A stretch of DNA of 64,000 nucleotides from assembly GCF_003013405.1 (NCBI RefSeq), contig NZ_PXZL01000013.1, forward strand, positions 679,673-743,672. Direction: 5' to 3'. This document shows positions 8,534 to 16,480 of the stretch, piece by piece. The notes under the pieces were generated by a model that did no database searches, had not been told where the DNA came from, and saw only the letters and a program-made list of their open reading frames with translations. The first letter of the stretch is position 1, and every line of letters starts with the position of its first letter. This DNA is from Brevibacillus formosus (GTDB taxonomy: Bacteria; Bacillota; Bacilli; Brevibacillales; Brevibacillaceae). Both the position numbers and the translations under genes were made by a program.

Positions 8534-9019
8534 GTGTGGGGAGATCGAGAGGGGAAGATCAGGAAGTATGAGCTGAATATTTCGGCTGAGTACCTGGATG
8601 TTGAGTTTTTGGAGACGATGGATACCATGCTCCTTGAAATGGTTCACTTGTACAACGCTGTCAAGGGCGTGCAAGACACATCCAGGAATGGGACATATCA
8701 CAATAAGCGTTTCAAAGCTGAATGTGAGCGGCGCGGTTTTTATTTTCCGGATAAGGAGCCAGATAAGAAATACGGTTGGGCTTTTCAGAAGCTGGCCGAG
8801 GAAACCAAAAAGAAGATCATGGAACTGGAGATTAATCAGGGTGTTTTCGTGATTGCCCGCAAAGCCTTTGGGGGCGGCGGCAGTGGTGGCGGAGAGGGCG
8901 AGAAGAAGTCAAACTCTTACAAATGGGTTTGTCCTGGATGCGAGCTGACAGTGCGCTCTTCCAAGCCCGATATATCTGTAAGGTGTGGCGAGTGTGATTT
9001 GTTAATGATCGAAGAGTGA
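8534..9019 (+). pseudogene. Decayed SprT-like zinc metallopeptidase (N-terminally truncated, first metal His lost)
   Basis: The open frame matches the middle and C-terminal parts of phage-type SprT-like proteins. It has a YELNISAEYL strand, then ETMDTMLLEMVHLYN where the family has HEMVHLYN, then GVQDTSRNGTYHNKRFK. The C-terminus is a zinc ribbon with CPGC and CGEC pairs. The first His of the HExxH motif is Leu here, which removes a metal ligand. The roughly 45 N-terminal residues of the family are missing. The only available start is a GTG inside the terminator tail of the previous gene, with no clear SD. I therefore call it a remnant of a phage or mobile-element gene, although a short translated product cannot be excluded. 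Confidence 0.7.
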
Positions 9020-9181
9020 ATATTCGTTTTCTGGAGAAAAAAGCTGGCTGCAGGAGGCCATCTCTCCAGGAATGTGTTTCCCAAATACGAACGATCGAAG
9101 CGAGATCCATTTGGCCAAAAACCCAAAAAACGAAAATAGGGTAACCGCCAACATCATTTGCCCTTCTATTCAATCTATTCC

Positions 9182-9213
9182 AAAAAAAAGAGGCAGCTTT
9201 CGCCGCCCCTCGT
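9182..9213 (-). terminator. Terminator of the leftward LolA-like gene
   Basis: Read on the minus strand, GAGGGGCGGC and GCTGCCTC arms with a GAAA loop are followed by eight T residues. It lies about 60 bp past the stop of the gene at 9273-10178. Confidence 0.7.
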
Positions 9214-9272
9214 GTTTACTGCTTTTCCCACTTGCCGTTTTTCAGTACGAACTCTACAGCTGCATTTCTTTA

Positions 9273-10178
9273 CTATTCCTTTTCAGACTGCTTTGTTTTG
9301 TCAAATTCAATTTTTTCAATCGATGACGTCATGTTTTGGTAATCAGCCGGGGCTTTAAAAGTCGACATTTTCGCTTTCTTATTAAACTCAATGGAGAGTA
9401 CCTCTATACTGTTGGTAACTTCATTTTTATCATTTGTTTCTTCTAATTTAAGTAACACACCGGTTTCTGTGTCAATCCACATTTTAAAGTGTGTTGCTTG
9501 ATGCTTTTCTGCTAAAATAAGATCTTCGTGTTGTCCTTCAATTACAATTACAGACCGATCAAGTAGTTTTTCCGCTCCAACAATTTTATGATTAGTAGGA
9601 GTCAACCAGAATGCATAGTCTTGTGGAAAAATGACATCTTTTGCGTTTGAGGAAAAGGCTGGGTCAGGTCTTTTAACAAAGACCTTTTCTCCTTTTTCGT
9701 TTTTGGATGTGCGTGGCCCTTTCTTGTCGAAAGAAGCTGCTCCATTTTCTTTGCTGGCCTTAGTCTTCTTATACATTTTTTGGTTATGCTTGACAGTCCA
9801 ATAAAACTCTCCATCATATGCAGTTTCTTTGATGATTTCTCCCTTCGTATTATTCTCTACTTTTACATGACTACGTGGATTCTTTCCTTGTTGGACTTCA
9901 AATTCTACTGTTTCGTCCACACCAATAGGGGTGAGAATGATTCGATAGGAGCCACTAACGCTCTGATAGTTATCAATAGCATTTAGCATTTTTTCTTGAA
10001 TGGACTTTGAATCAGTGACGGTGACGTTCAAAATGGATTCGGTCTGTTGTTGTGCTTCAGTTTGTTGCTCTACTTCAGTTCTTGGAGCCTCCTCTGCATT
10101 ACTTTTTGCGGCATAAAAACCAGTCAATCCCAAACCAACCAAAGAGGTTGCGAGAATTACAGAGTATGTTTTTTTCAT
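9273..10178 (-). CDS. Secreted protein of the LolA/outer-membrane-lipoprotein-sorting-like fold
   Basis: 301 residues, ATG with AAAGGATG about 10 nt upstream. A signal peptide or N-terminal anchor (residues 1-28, ending KSNA) is followed by a Glu/Gln-rich spacer (about 30-48). The rest looks like the half-barrel of LolA/RseB-type proteins found on Gram-positive cell surfaces: SVSGSYRIILTP, YDGEFYWTVKHNQKMYK, WLTPTNHKIVGAEKLLDRSVIVIEGQ, and FKMWIDTETGVLLKLEE. In Firmicutes, related proteins monitor the envelope or regulate sigma factors, but no sigma factor gene is adjacent. It lies 33 bp downstream of the small gene at 10211-10528 on the same strand, so the two are probably co-transcribed. 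Confidence 0.75.
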   Translation of the reverse strand: MKKTYSVILATSLVGLGLTGFYAAKSNAEEAPRTEVEQQTEAQQQTESILNVTVTDSKSIQEKMLNAIDNYQSVSGSYRIILTPIGVDETVEFEVQQGKNPRSHVKVENNTKGEIIKETAYDGEFYWTVKHNQKMYKKTKASKENGAASFDKKGPRTSKNEKGEKVFVKRPDPAFSSNAKDVIFPQDYAFWLTPTNHKIVGAEKLLDRSVIVIEGQHEDLILAEKHQATHFKMWIDTETGVLLKLEETNDKNEVTNSIEVLSIEFNKKAKMSTFKAPADYQNMTSSIEKIEFDKTKQSEKE

Positions 10179-10210
10179 TCTAATCGCATCCTTTAATATA
10201 ATTTCATTAC

Positions 10211-10528
10211 TTAAAGGGAAGCAGCGTCGGCACCTGTTTGTGTGCTTGAAGCTCCGCTATAATCTTCTCCACTTACAGTAACATTTGCTTTAGCGTTATC
10301 CAATCTAATGTCACCTACAGTGTTCCAGCCGGATGGAGCAGAGTACTGGTTAACTGAGCCTACAAATTCTGTATAACCCCATCCTTCGGAAAGTGCATCA
10401 TACTCTGCGTCTCTGTTTGTGAACTTAGAACTGCCTAAGTAAACTTCCAACGTAGCTGTTCCTGAAGGGAGTGTTGGAAATTTCCATGTATAAAAATCGC
10501 TGGTACTTGCGCCAGATCCTTTTTTCAT
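10211..10528 (-). CDS. Small protein resembling a golvesin/Xly-type carbohydrate-binding fold (tentative)
   Basis: 105 residues, ATG with AAGGTGAG 5-6 nt upstream. It has no signal peptide. It reads as an all-beta domain: FYTWKFPTLPSGTATLEVYLG, then a GWGYTEFVGSV strand, SGWNTVGDIRLDNAKANVTVS, and a terminal GADAASL. This order (xW..p.LpsG, GW..lG, adA) resembles golvesin C-terminal-like domains that bind cell-wall or glycan surfaces. The match is by eye and weak. Lack of a signal peptide suggests either a 5' truncation or a cytoplasmic role. It is followed by the secreted LolA-like protein. Confidence 0.5.
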   Translation of the reverse strand: MKKGSGASTSDFYTWKFPTLPSGTATLEVYLGSSKFTNRDAEYDALSEGWGYTEFVGSVNQYSAPSGWNTVGDIRLDNAKANVTVSGEDYSGASSTQTGADAASL

Positions 10529-10590
10529 TTAGCTCACCTTTTTTTTATTTGTTGTTGGATTGAAGGTTGGTTATTAATCTAGTACTTATT

Positions 10591-10648
10591 AAATTTCACC
10601 TCCTTTAGGAATTTTTACAATATTAATATATCAACCAAAAATTGATAT
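10591..10648 (-). promoter_or_regulatory. Upstream region of the leftward pair: inverted repeat and orphan Shine-Dalgarno
   Basis: An inverted repeat ATATCAA-N7-TTGATAT lies at 10628-10648. Nearer the gene, the minus strand carries a perfect AAAGGAGGTGA with no usable start codon at a suitable distance. It looks like the ribosome site of a lost or truncated gene. Confidence 0.4.
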
Positions 10649-10774
10649 TTTTTTCGCATTTTGTCCTAAATGCATAAAATAGTAATTATTTCCTATTATG
10701 ATGTTTCTTCAAAATATTATTGAAATAGATTGTATACATCAGAGTTGGTTAGGCGGAGTGGGAGCGGAAGGGGC

Positions 10775-10915
10775 GTGGCTGCAACCGATAAAAAGCCCGT
10801 TCATTTTAACCTGGAAGACCCAATCGAAAAAGCAATGTTTGAATATTCCAAGACGATCAATTTTTCAGGTTGGGTAAAGGAGCAAATGAGGCCCGTTTTA
10901 GATTCCATAACCTGA
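10775..10915 (+). CDS. Small orphan protein, probably a mobile-element remnant
   Basis: 47 residues from GTG 10775, preceded by GGAAGG. The product starts AATDKKPVHFNLEDP and continues IEKAMFEYSKTINFSGWVKEQM. This is the pattern of short plasmid or phage proteins in which a ribbon-like N-terminal strand precedes two helices (ribbon-helix-helix-like). Its 3' end overlaps the minus-strand YolD-like gene, which suggests a junction between two foreign fragments. No function is assigned. Confidence 0.4.
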   Translation: MAATDKKPVHFNLEDPIEKAMFEYSKTINFSGWVKEQMRPVLDSIT

Positions 10916-11054
10916 ACCTGAAACTCGCTAGTTCATCCTCTTCAATTACTGGCTGCTTAACAAGTTGCTTATCTAATTGGTGTTGATAGAGTAATGTTAC
11001 ATGTTCCGGCAATATGAATTTCATACCGAACGGATCTTCTAGTCTGCCTGCCAA
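10857..11054 (-). CDS. YolD-like protein, short, probably C-terminally truncated
   Basis: 65 residues from a TTG start with GGAGG 8 nt upstream on the minus strand. The segment LPEHVTLLYQHQLDKQLVKQPVIEEDEL matches the YolD-like family, where LPEH and a KP.l.EDeL tail are typical; those proteins are usually about 100-120 residues. The last 20 residues (RFRLWNLKRASF...) do not look like the family. YolD-like proteins are often encoded with a UvrX/DinB-type polymerase, which is absent here. I read it as the leftover of a phage or plasmid SOS cassette cut at about 10,920. Confidence 0.5.
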   Translation of the reverse strand: MAGRLEDPFGMKFILPEHVTLLYQHQLDKQLVKQPVIEEDELASFRFRLWNLKRASFAPLPNLKN

Positions 11055-11146
11055 AATGAAAACCTCCGCGAAATAGGAACATATGTTTCTATTTTGCTAC
11101 AAAACAGCCTATTCATGCAACAAGAAATAACGTACTTTTGTTCACT

Positions 11147-11201
11147 GAAAATAATGTTTTAGTATTAGACTGTGAAAATAAAGATTTAGACTAACTTTGA
11201 G
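11147..11201 (+). repeat. Left copy of a 21-bp AT-rich repeat block
   Basis: Units beginning GAAAATAA start at 11147 and 11174. The first is expanded by 6 bp (TATTAG duplicated). The block ends in ACTTTGAG followed by TCCATT. The same units and the same terminal ACTTTGAG-N-CCATT occur at 12452-12521, on the other side of the methyltransferase gene. Confidence 0.7.
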
Positions 11202-11302
11202 TCCATTACGCGATTGGGAAGGTGATGAAGTTTTAGATTCCTTTACAGTGTTCCACTCCCTGAAACCCTGTTGTAAAAATGTAGAAACCAGAAAATACAA
11301 GC

Positions 11303-11331
11303 TTGACAAAAATTTTTATTTATGATATTAT
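11303..11331 (+). promoter_or_regulatory. Sigma-A promoter of the methyltransferase gene
   Basis: TTGACA (11303-11308) and TATTAT (11326-11331) with 17-bp spacing, about 90 bp before the start codon. Confidence 0.7.
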
Positions 11332-11421
11332 TAAATTTTAAGCTGTTGTAATTTAGTGTTGATTTGATATACTTCCTTTTGGAGTACCGTGGATTCAATT
11401 CCAAATAGGGGGGACATTCAA

Positions 11422-12303
11422 ATGAAAGAAAACCAAGTTAGCCTAACTTCCATCATGACTGCCTATATTCGCGGCTATCACGCCACATATGATAGCCCAA
11501 AAATTTTTGATGATACTCTAGCCTATCAATTGATACCAGAGGAAAGACGTAAGCTCATTGAACAAGGCTTGTCGAGTGCTCTCAAGCAACAATCTAGCTC
11601 CGAGCAACCTACTGCTTTGAGATTCTTTTTACAATCAATGGGTTTACCCCAGGTGGTCAGCCGTTCAAAGTATACGGAAGAAACCGTTGAGAAGGTTGTT
11701 AAACAGGGACTGGAGCAGTATGTGATACTCGGGGCAGGAATGGATACGTTTGCTTTTCGACACCCGGAACTTTTGAAAAAAATTCGTGTATATGAGGTTG
11801 ACCACCCGGCTACACAAACCTTTAAACGTAATCGACTGGCTGAGTTAGGTTGGGAAACTCCGCCAAATTTGCAATTTGTTCCGGTCGATTTCTCAAAAGA
11901 AAGTCTGGCAGAGGCATTCAATGAAGTCTCGTACGATCCGAAAGCCACAAGTATCTTTAGCTGGTTAGGTGTCACAATGTACTTGTCACGAGATGAAGTG
12001 TTCGCAACACTTCGTTCGATCACTGATATTGCCCCAACAGGAAGTTTAATTATATTTGATTACTTTGAAGCACAAGTAGCTGCTCGAAGTGCACAAAAAA
12101 TTCGGGATGAATTGAAAAAGATAGGGGAACCGATAAAAACCGGCTTCGACCCGTCGACCTTGGCTTCTGATCTTGCAAAGATAGGGATCCGCCTCATTGA
12201 GAGCTTACGTCCAGTTGACATCCAAAATCGGTATTTCAATGGGCGAACGGACGGCTATCACGCATCGGAACAGGTGCATTTTGCGCTGGCCATGGTCGAA
12301 TAG
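11422..12303 (+). CDS. Class I SAM-dependent methyltransferase, leucine carboxyl methyltransferase-like (TIGR00027 type)
   Basis: 293 residues from ATG 11422, with GGGGGG 9 nt upstream; a GTG at 11389 in frame is less likely. The fold is recognisable from VILGAGMDTFAFR (glycine-rich SAM loop), VYEVDHPATQTFKRNRL (the acidic residue and Asp that contact SAM), FVPVDFSKESL, and FSWLGVTMYLSRDEVFATL. Proteins of this type methylate small carboxylates or polyketide/peptide products, and many have no known substrate. The gene has its own promoter and terminator. It is bracketed by repeat blocks at 11147-11201 and 12452-12521, so it behaves like a transferred single-gene cassette. Confidence 0.85.
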   Translation: MKENQVSLTSIMTAYIRGYHATYDSPKIFDDTLAYQLIPEERRKLIEQGLSSALKQQSSSEQPTALRFFLQSMGLPQVVSRSKYTEETVEKVVKQGLEQYVILGAGMDTFAFRHPELLKKIRVYEVDHPATQTFKRNRLAELGWETPPNLQFVPVDFSKESLAEAFNEVSYDPKATSIFSWLGVTMYLSRDEVFATLRSITDIAPTGSLIIFDYFEAQVAARSAQKIRDELKKIGEPIKTGFDPSTLASDLAKIGIRLIESLRPVDIQNRYFNGRTDGYHASEQVHFALAMVE

Positions 12304-12350
12304 CGACAGAATAAGCCCTTCTACAAGCAGAGTTGAATGGTGACTGAAAC

Positions 12351-12406
12351 AACAGCGGCAGTCTAGGACTGTATTTTCTGCTCCTAGATCTACCGCTGTT
12401 TTCTTT
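12351..12406 (+). terminator. Terminator of the methyltransferase gene
   Basis: Long imperfect hairpin: AACAGCGG (12351-12358) with its continuation TCTAGGA pairs with TCCTAGA and CCGCTGTT (to 12400), then TTCTTT. One strand of the stem also carries the CAGTCTAGGACTGTATTTTC variant of the local repeat family. Confidence 0.7.
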
Positions 12407-12451
12407 AATCGGATTAGTCTAAAACTAATTATACGGAGGCTACTGTTTAAA

Positions 12452-12521
12452 GAAAATAAAGTATTAGACCGTGAAAATAATGTTTTAGACTGAGAAAATA
12501 TAGTATTAGACTGACTTTGAG
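12452..12521 (+). repeat. Right copy: three tandem 21-bp repeats
   Basis: Units of exactly 21 bp start at 12452, 12473 and 12494 (consensus GAAAATAaaGTaTTAGACtG). They are followed by ACTTTGAGGCCATT. The order and flank match the left block at 11147-11201. A degenerate inverted copy of the unit is visible around 14,250-14,285. Confidence 0.75.
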
Positions 12522-12816
12522 GCCATTTCTTGAACGGGCAGAAATGTGAAATAAAGTACTGAATTAAGATGAGTTCCGGCTCCAGCTTGCAAACCGCCTC
12601 CAACAACAGGCTGTATTCCGTATGAACAGTAGGTGTACAAAGTCCGGATCCGGCTGCTCTCCCATAATGGCGACTTCTACATAACAGGAATGTTAGTTAC
12701 ATCGTGACGAGTTCGGGAGACAGCTGTCTACTGGAAGGATTTTAGGGGGAGATTGTTCCCCTGAATGCAAAGAGCACCAACTTATGGAGGAGGGTGCTCT
12801 TACTAACCGTAGTCGT
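12522..12816. other. Non-coding gap with one hairpin
   Basis: No credible gene is seen here. The only structure is a hairpin with arms AAGAGCACC (12770-12778) and GGTGCTCTT (12793-12801), placed to terminate the small leftward gene at 12817-12924. Confidence 0.5.
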
Positions 12817-12924
12817 TTAACGGGGAAGAGAGGAATACAGCTTATCCAAGTAAGCGACGGCCGCTTGCTCGGCATCTTCTTTTCGTTTGATTCCGCTGAT
12901 ACGGTCCCGTAAATCCCGATGCAC
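12817..12924 (-). CDS. Putative 35-residue protein
   Basis: GTG start at 12924 with AAAGGAGG 4 nt upstream, and stop TAA at 12817-12819. The product is highly charged: it begins MHRDLRDRISGIKRKEDAEQ and continues AAVAYLDKLYSSLPR, which would form one long amphipathic helix. A terminator-like hairpin follows at 12770-12801 on the transcribed strand. I do not recognise the family. The strong ribosome site and the hairpin are the main support. Confidence 0.4.
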   Translation of the reverse strand: MHRDLRDRISGIKRKEDAEQAAVAYLDKLYSSLPR

Positions 12925-13097
12925 GATGCCTCCTTTTTAGAAAGAAACAAATACACCACCATAAGCGTCTAAGAAAAAGATTTAACCATTTTTATAAAAA
13001 TGATAATATGACATGGTTTTTCTAAGTGAATTCAATGAAAAACAATAATTACTTAACTCAACGATTCTTAAGAGAATCAAGGAGGTTTTATAGAAAA

Positions 13098-14207
13098 GTG
13101 AAGATAAAATTAATGACTTTGATTACATTCTTAACATTATCACTCTTTTCATCGTCAGCTACTGCCACAACATTTTCAGACGTACCTAATGATCATTGGG
13201 CAAAAGGAACTATTGAAAGAGCAGTAAATCAAGGGATCATAAAAGGATATCCGGGTAACCGCTTTGCACCAGATGAACATGTATCTGTTGCCGCATTTTT
13301 TACCATGTTGTCCAGAGCTTATCAAGTTCAGATTACTCCTAACAATAAGAAATTAGAACATTGGGCAGACTCGATTTATGAAGCCATCGAAAAATATCAA
13401 TATCCTTATTCAAAATTACAGCAAAAGTATATAAATCGTTGGGAATCTAAGTTTCTCTATAGGGATCGGCCGATCACCAGAACCGAAGTAGCAGAAATCA
13501 TTGCAGGGGCAGATGGGGTGAACTATCGCGGGGATTTTGCAGTTCATTATATTCTCAGCCAAGGCTACGCAAGCGGAAAACTCAACGGGCAAACGAGCAT
13601 ATTATCCTATCATGGCAAGAGTTTCTTAACCAGAGCAGAAGCGGTAGCATTTATTGAGAAATTAAAAACCAAGGGCTTAAAAGAACTTCGGGTTCGTCCT
13701 CAACAACCAAGTGATCCAAAGAAATTGCCACCATTACCTAATAATCAGTTCCCTGATCCAAAGGAAGGGGTTCTTCACGAAGTGTTGATGGATTATCCAG
13801 GGTATTATGTTGAACCACTCCATCCAAATGTCAATTCCATGTTTAGGGCTATTCAGCGAGAGATTATCCCTGCAGAAAAAAATGGAGATGATGCAAAGCT
13901 CGAACTACTCATCCTTTTTGAAGATCTTACGGAGTTTGGTGACGATTTTCATGGTTTTAGGAATGAAGAGGACGTGCACCTTGGTGGTCTTTCTTCAATT
14001 GTTATCTCTGATTTCGAAAACGACAACGCGGTTCTGATTGCCATAGATACCTTCCGTCGATTTGATATCGAACCCCCTCCTCGTTTTCTCGAAATCATCA
14101 AGGAGGTAATGACATTCAAACAGAAAAAAGTAGTTCCGTATGACGGAGGGCAATTTATTATAGTCTATCAAGGAAGTCAGTTAACGATTTCTTTGCAGAA
14201 GAAATGA
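13098..14207 (+). CDS. Secreted protein with N-terminal SLH (S-layer homology) domains
   Basis: 369 residues from GTG 13098, behind AAGGAGGT (13079-13086). This start places a clean signal peptide (MTLITFLTLSLFSSSATA) at the N-terminus; an ATG at 13026 would prefix an odd basic extension. The mature part starts with a standard SLH unit, FSDVPNDHWAKGTIERAVNQGIIKGYPGNRFAPDEHVSVAAF in outline. Two weaker, more divergent units follow (RPITRTEVAEIIAGADG and FLTRAEAVAFIEKL). SLH domains dock on pyruvylated secondary cell-wall polymer. A Pro-rich linker (about residues 201-225) leads to an unrecognised C-terminal region of about 145 residues. It lies in the repeat- and IS-rich patch. Confidence 0.8.
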   Translation: MKIKLMTLITFLTLSLFSSSATATTFSDVPNDHWAKGTIERAVNQGIIKGYPGNRFAPDEHVSVAAFFTMLSRAYQVQITPNNKKLEHWADSIYEAIEKYQYPYSKLQQKYINRWESKFLYRDRPITRTEVAEIIAGADGVNYRGDFAVHYILSQGYASGKLNGQTSILSYHGKSFLTRAEAVAFIEKLKTKGLKELRVRPQQPSDPKKLPPLPNNQFPDPKEGVLHEVLMDYPGYYVEPLHPNVNSMFRAIQREIIPAEKNGDDAKLELLILFEDLTEFGDDFHGFRNEEDVHLGGLSSIVISDFENDNAVLIAIDTFRRFDIEPPPRFLEIIKEVMTFKQKKVVPYDGGQFIIVYQGSQLTISLQKK

Positions 14208-14291
14208 ATTCAAAAATTTCTGTTTCGGATAAATATACGTTAGTTCAATTAAAACAACGGTAGTCTAAGACTTTATTTTTGAAGTCTGAAC

Positions 14292-14919
14292 TGCACCCCG
14301 TCAAGTAGACAGTACAAATAATAAAAATTTAGGCGGCCTTGGTCCTGAACTCCATCGGACTGAGGCCGTTTAGTTTTGATTGTAATCGTTCGTAATTGTA
14401 AAAGTGGATATAGGCCTCAATATCTCTCTCAAGCTCCTCAAAAGTATGGTACGTGTGCAAATAGTACTTCTCACATTTGAGGGTCCCCCAAAAAGATTCC
14501 ATTGGGCCGTTATCGATACATCGTCCCACACGGGACATGCTCTGGATTATGTTGTTGTCATCCAAAAGTTTCTTAAATCCCAAGGAAATGTATTGGTAGC
14601 CTCGGTCGCTATGAAGCATGGGGCTGCTTCCTGCAAGGCCCGTTTCAACGTCTGGAATACAAGTGGATTGTTATTGGAACGCCCTAATACAAAGGCGACG
14701 ATTGATTTATCATGAAGGTCGAGAATAGCACTTAAATACGCTTTCTGGCCGTTACCGTACTTGAATTCCGTTACAATTGACGGCGCTTCTGTAGGTATTC
14801 TACCTACGCCTTTAGATAATCCCTTTCTTCCTCCGAATATCATTTGAATGTTCGACCTTTTTAGGCATAACAAAAAGTTAGGTGGGCTGGCTTTTGACAC
14901 TGTCTACTCAAAGGGGATA
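14292..14919 (-). mobile_element. Remnant of an IS3-family (IS150-like) insertion sequence
   Basis: The element is about 630 bp, roughly half of a normal IS3-family copy. Imperfect terminal inverted repeats can be seen: TGCACCCCGTCAAGTAGACAGT at the left end, and the complement of ACTGTCTACTCAAAGGGGATA at the right end, sharing AGTAGACAGT. OrfA and the first part of OrfB are deleted, so the copy is not autonomous. Confidence 0.75.
14329..14900 (-). pseudogene. Broken IS3-family OrfB transposase
   Basis: Two overlapping frames encode successive parts of an OrfB DDE integrase. The upstream part (14547-14900) has EFKYGNGQKAYLSAILDLHDKSIVAFVLGRSNNN. It then shifts frame near 14,600 into LHSDRGYQYISLGFKKLL and NGPMESFWGTLKCEKYY, ending ERLQSKLNGLSPMEFRTKAA at 14329-14619. 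The first catalytic Asp (normally TD.TEF) is replaced by Val, and the N-terminal HTH part is missing. The gene is therefore inactive through deletion, frameshift and substitution. Confidence 0.8.
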
Positions 14920-14949
14920 TTACCAATATATCGGGCTTTTCCTTTTGCA

Positions 14950-16359
14950 CTATTTAATGCCGAGGCTTCGCTTTTTTCGAACGAGCGTGGATATGTTCAC
15001 TTGCAGCTTATCCGCACACTGCTGCATGGTGTCTGTCTCCTTCAAGACACGTTGGATATACGCTCGTTCAAACCGTTCGACCGCTTCTTTTAGCGGCAAT
15101 AGCTCATCCATTTTAGCGAGTTGGAGCGGCAGAGCTGTCTGTTGGGTATTGCGAATAGACGCTGGCAACTGGTCAAAGGTAATTCGCCCATTTTCACACA
15201 TATGGAAAGAACGTTCCACCACATTTTTCAGCTCGCGTGTATTCCCTGGCCAATCATAATCCATCAGCGCCTCCAACGCATCTGTTTCGATGCGCATCTC
15301 TTGCTGGTACTTCCATTCGAGCTTTTTCAAATAGTAGAAAATGAGAGCCGGAATATCCTCGCGGCGTTCGCGCAAGGGTGGAATGGTGAGAGAAAGTACG
15401 TTTAGCCGGTAGAACAAATCCTGCCGAAAACGCTTTTGTTCCACCATCGCTTCCAGGTCACTATTGGTGGCAGCGATGATCCGCATGTTAACTTGACGCG
15501 ATGTTTTCCCCCCGAGTCTGCGAATCCGTCCATCCTGTAACACATTCAAGAGCTTTACCTGTAAAGGAAAAGGGAGGTCTCCAATCTCATCGAGAAAAAT
15601 GGTTCCTCGATCCGCCAGCTCAAACAATCCCTCCTTTGACTGACTTGCCCCCGTAAAGGCGCCTTTCTCATAGCCAAACAATTCTGACTCGAGCAAATGC
15701 TCGGGAATGGCCCCACAGTTAATCTTGATAAATTCCCCTGTTCGTCCGCTTTGAGCGTGAATGTAGTTCGCCATGACATCTTTACCGACACCAGACTCGC
15801 CTAGCAAGAGGATGGGGGAGTCGTTGGTCGCAAAGCGTTTGGCGAGTGAAGCGATTCGATGCATAAGCCCACTGCGATAAATGATCTGCTCGTCAAAGTC
15901 ACCATCGGTTTGGATATGCTCCAGAGCCCTTTGATACGCCGAGCTGATTTGACGTGTTTCTTCCAGCTCCTTCTGAAGCTGATTCAGCTCTGTGACGTCA
16001 CGCACATTTCCCACTACAAACAATAATTCCTGGTTTGCATCGAGCAGCGGAGTAGCCGTGTTAATCGCTTGCCGACCGTTTGCATAATCGATCACGACAC
16101 TATGGGTTTGTTTTGTCAAAATCGTTCGTACAGCAGAAGAGTCAGGAACAAGATGCATTTCTTTTTGCTCCATAAAGCTAAAATTATTCAAGATATCGGC
16201 GGGAACTCCGGTGATGTTCAAGTACGCCTCGTTGTAGAGCAGGACGTACCCGTTACGGTCACAGATCGCCAATCCATCGTGAGACGTACTGAAGATGGTC
16301 GTCAGCAATTTTGCGAGTTCATGATTGTCACTGGCTTGGAAATACTTGGTTTGGTACAT
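14950..16359 (-). CDS. Sigma-54-dependent transcriptional activator (PAS, AAA+, TyrR-like HTH)
   Basis: 469 residues, ATG at 16359 with AGGAGG 6 nt upstream. Domains in order: an N-terminal PAS sensor (about 20-125); an AAA+ domain with Walker A GESGVGKD (187-194), the sigma-54-contacting loop GAFTGA (233-238), Walker B TIFLDEIGDL (about 253-262) and the RFRQDLFYRLNVL arginine region; and a C-terminal HTH (about 440-469) ending LVRKKRSLGIK, more TyrR-like than Fis-like. It is divergent from the 2-oxoacid dehydrogenase operon, whose upstream region carries a -24/-12 promoter and a palindrome, so it is almost certainly the operon's activator, analogous to BkdR/AcoR in Bacillus. The signal sensed by the PAS domain is unknown. 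Confidence 0.93.
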   Translation of the reverse strand: MYQTKYFQASDNHELAKLLTTIFSTSHDGLAICDRNGYVLLYNEAYLNITGVPADILNNFSFMEQKEMHLVPDSSAVRTILTKQTHSVVIDYANGRQAINTATPLLDANQELLFVVGNVRDVTELNQLQKELEETRQISSAYQRALEHIQTDGDFDEQIIYRSGLMHRIASLAKRFATNDSPILLLGESGVGKDVMANYIHAQSGRTGEFIKINCGAIPEHLLESELFGYEKGAFTGASQSKEGLFELADRGTIFLDEIGDLPFPLQVKLLNVLQDGRIRRLGGKTSRQVNMRIIAATNSDLEAMVEQKRFRQDLFYRLNVLSLTIPPLRERREDIPALIFYYLKKLEWKYQQEMRIETDALEALMDYDWPGNTRELKNVVERSFHMCENGRITFDQLPASIRNTQQTALPLQLAKMDELLPLKEAVERFERAYIQRVLKETDTMQQCADKLQVNISTLVRKKRSLGIK

Positions 16360-16410
16360 CGAAGTCCTCCTAAGCAGGCTTGTAAACGGAATAATCAGAA
16401 TTAATCATCC

Positions 16411-16426
16411 ATGCGCAATTGTGCAT
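16411..16426 (+). promoter_or_regulatory. Candidate upstream activator site (palindrome)
   Basis: ATGCGCAATTGTGCAT is a 16-bp near-perfect palindrome (one mismatched pair) centred about 65 bp upstream of the -24 element. This is the usual place for an enhancer-binding protein site in a compact divergent region. Confidence 0.55.
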
Positions 16427-16480
16427 ATGCAAAAATGATCATTTTCGAATCGTTTTGTTGTGAAATCGCTTTCAAATCTT

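Noticed and set aside
9225..9275. Minus-strand tail reading RNAAVEFVLKNGKWEKQ before a stop, just past the LolA-like gene
   Set aside because: It looks like the end of a lost gene, but an in-frame stop lies immediately upstream and no start exists, so it is only a short remnant.
11147..12521. CRISPR array
   Set aside because: The 21-bp units are directly tandem without unique spacers, there are only 2-3 units per block, and no cas genes are near.
12205..12606. Minus-strand open frame overlapping the methyltransferase 3' end
   Set aside because: It is created by the AT-rich 21-bp repeats (repeated NTIFS/KTLFS pattern); no SD or family match.
14292..14919. An active IS3 element
   Set aside because: OrfA is missing, OrfB is frameshifted and has lost a catalytic Asp, and the length is about half of normal.
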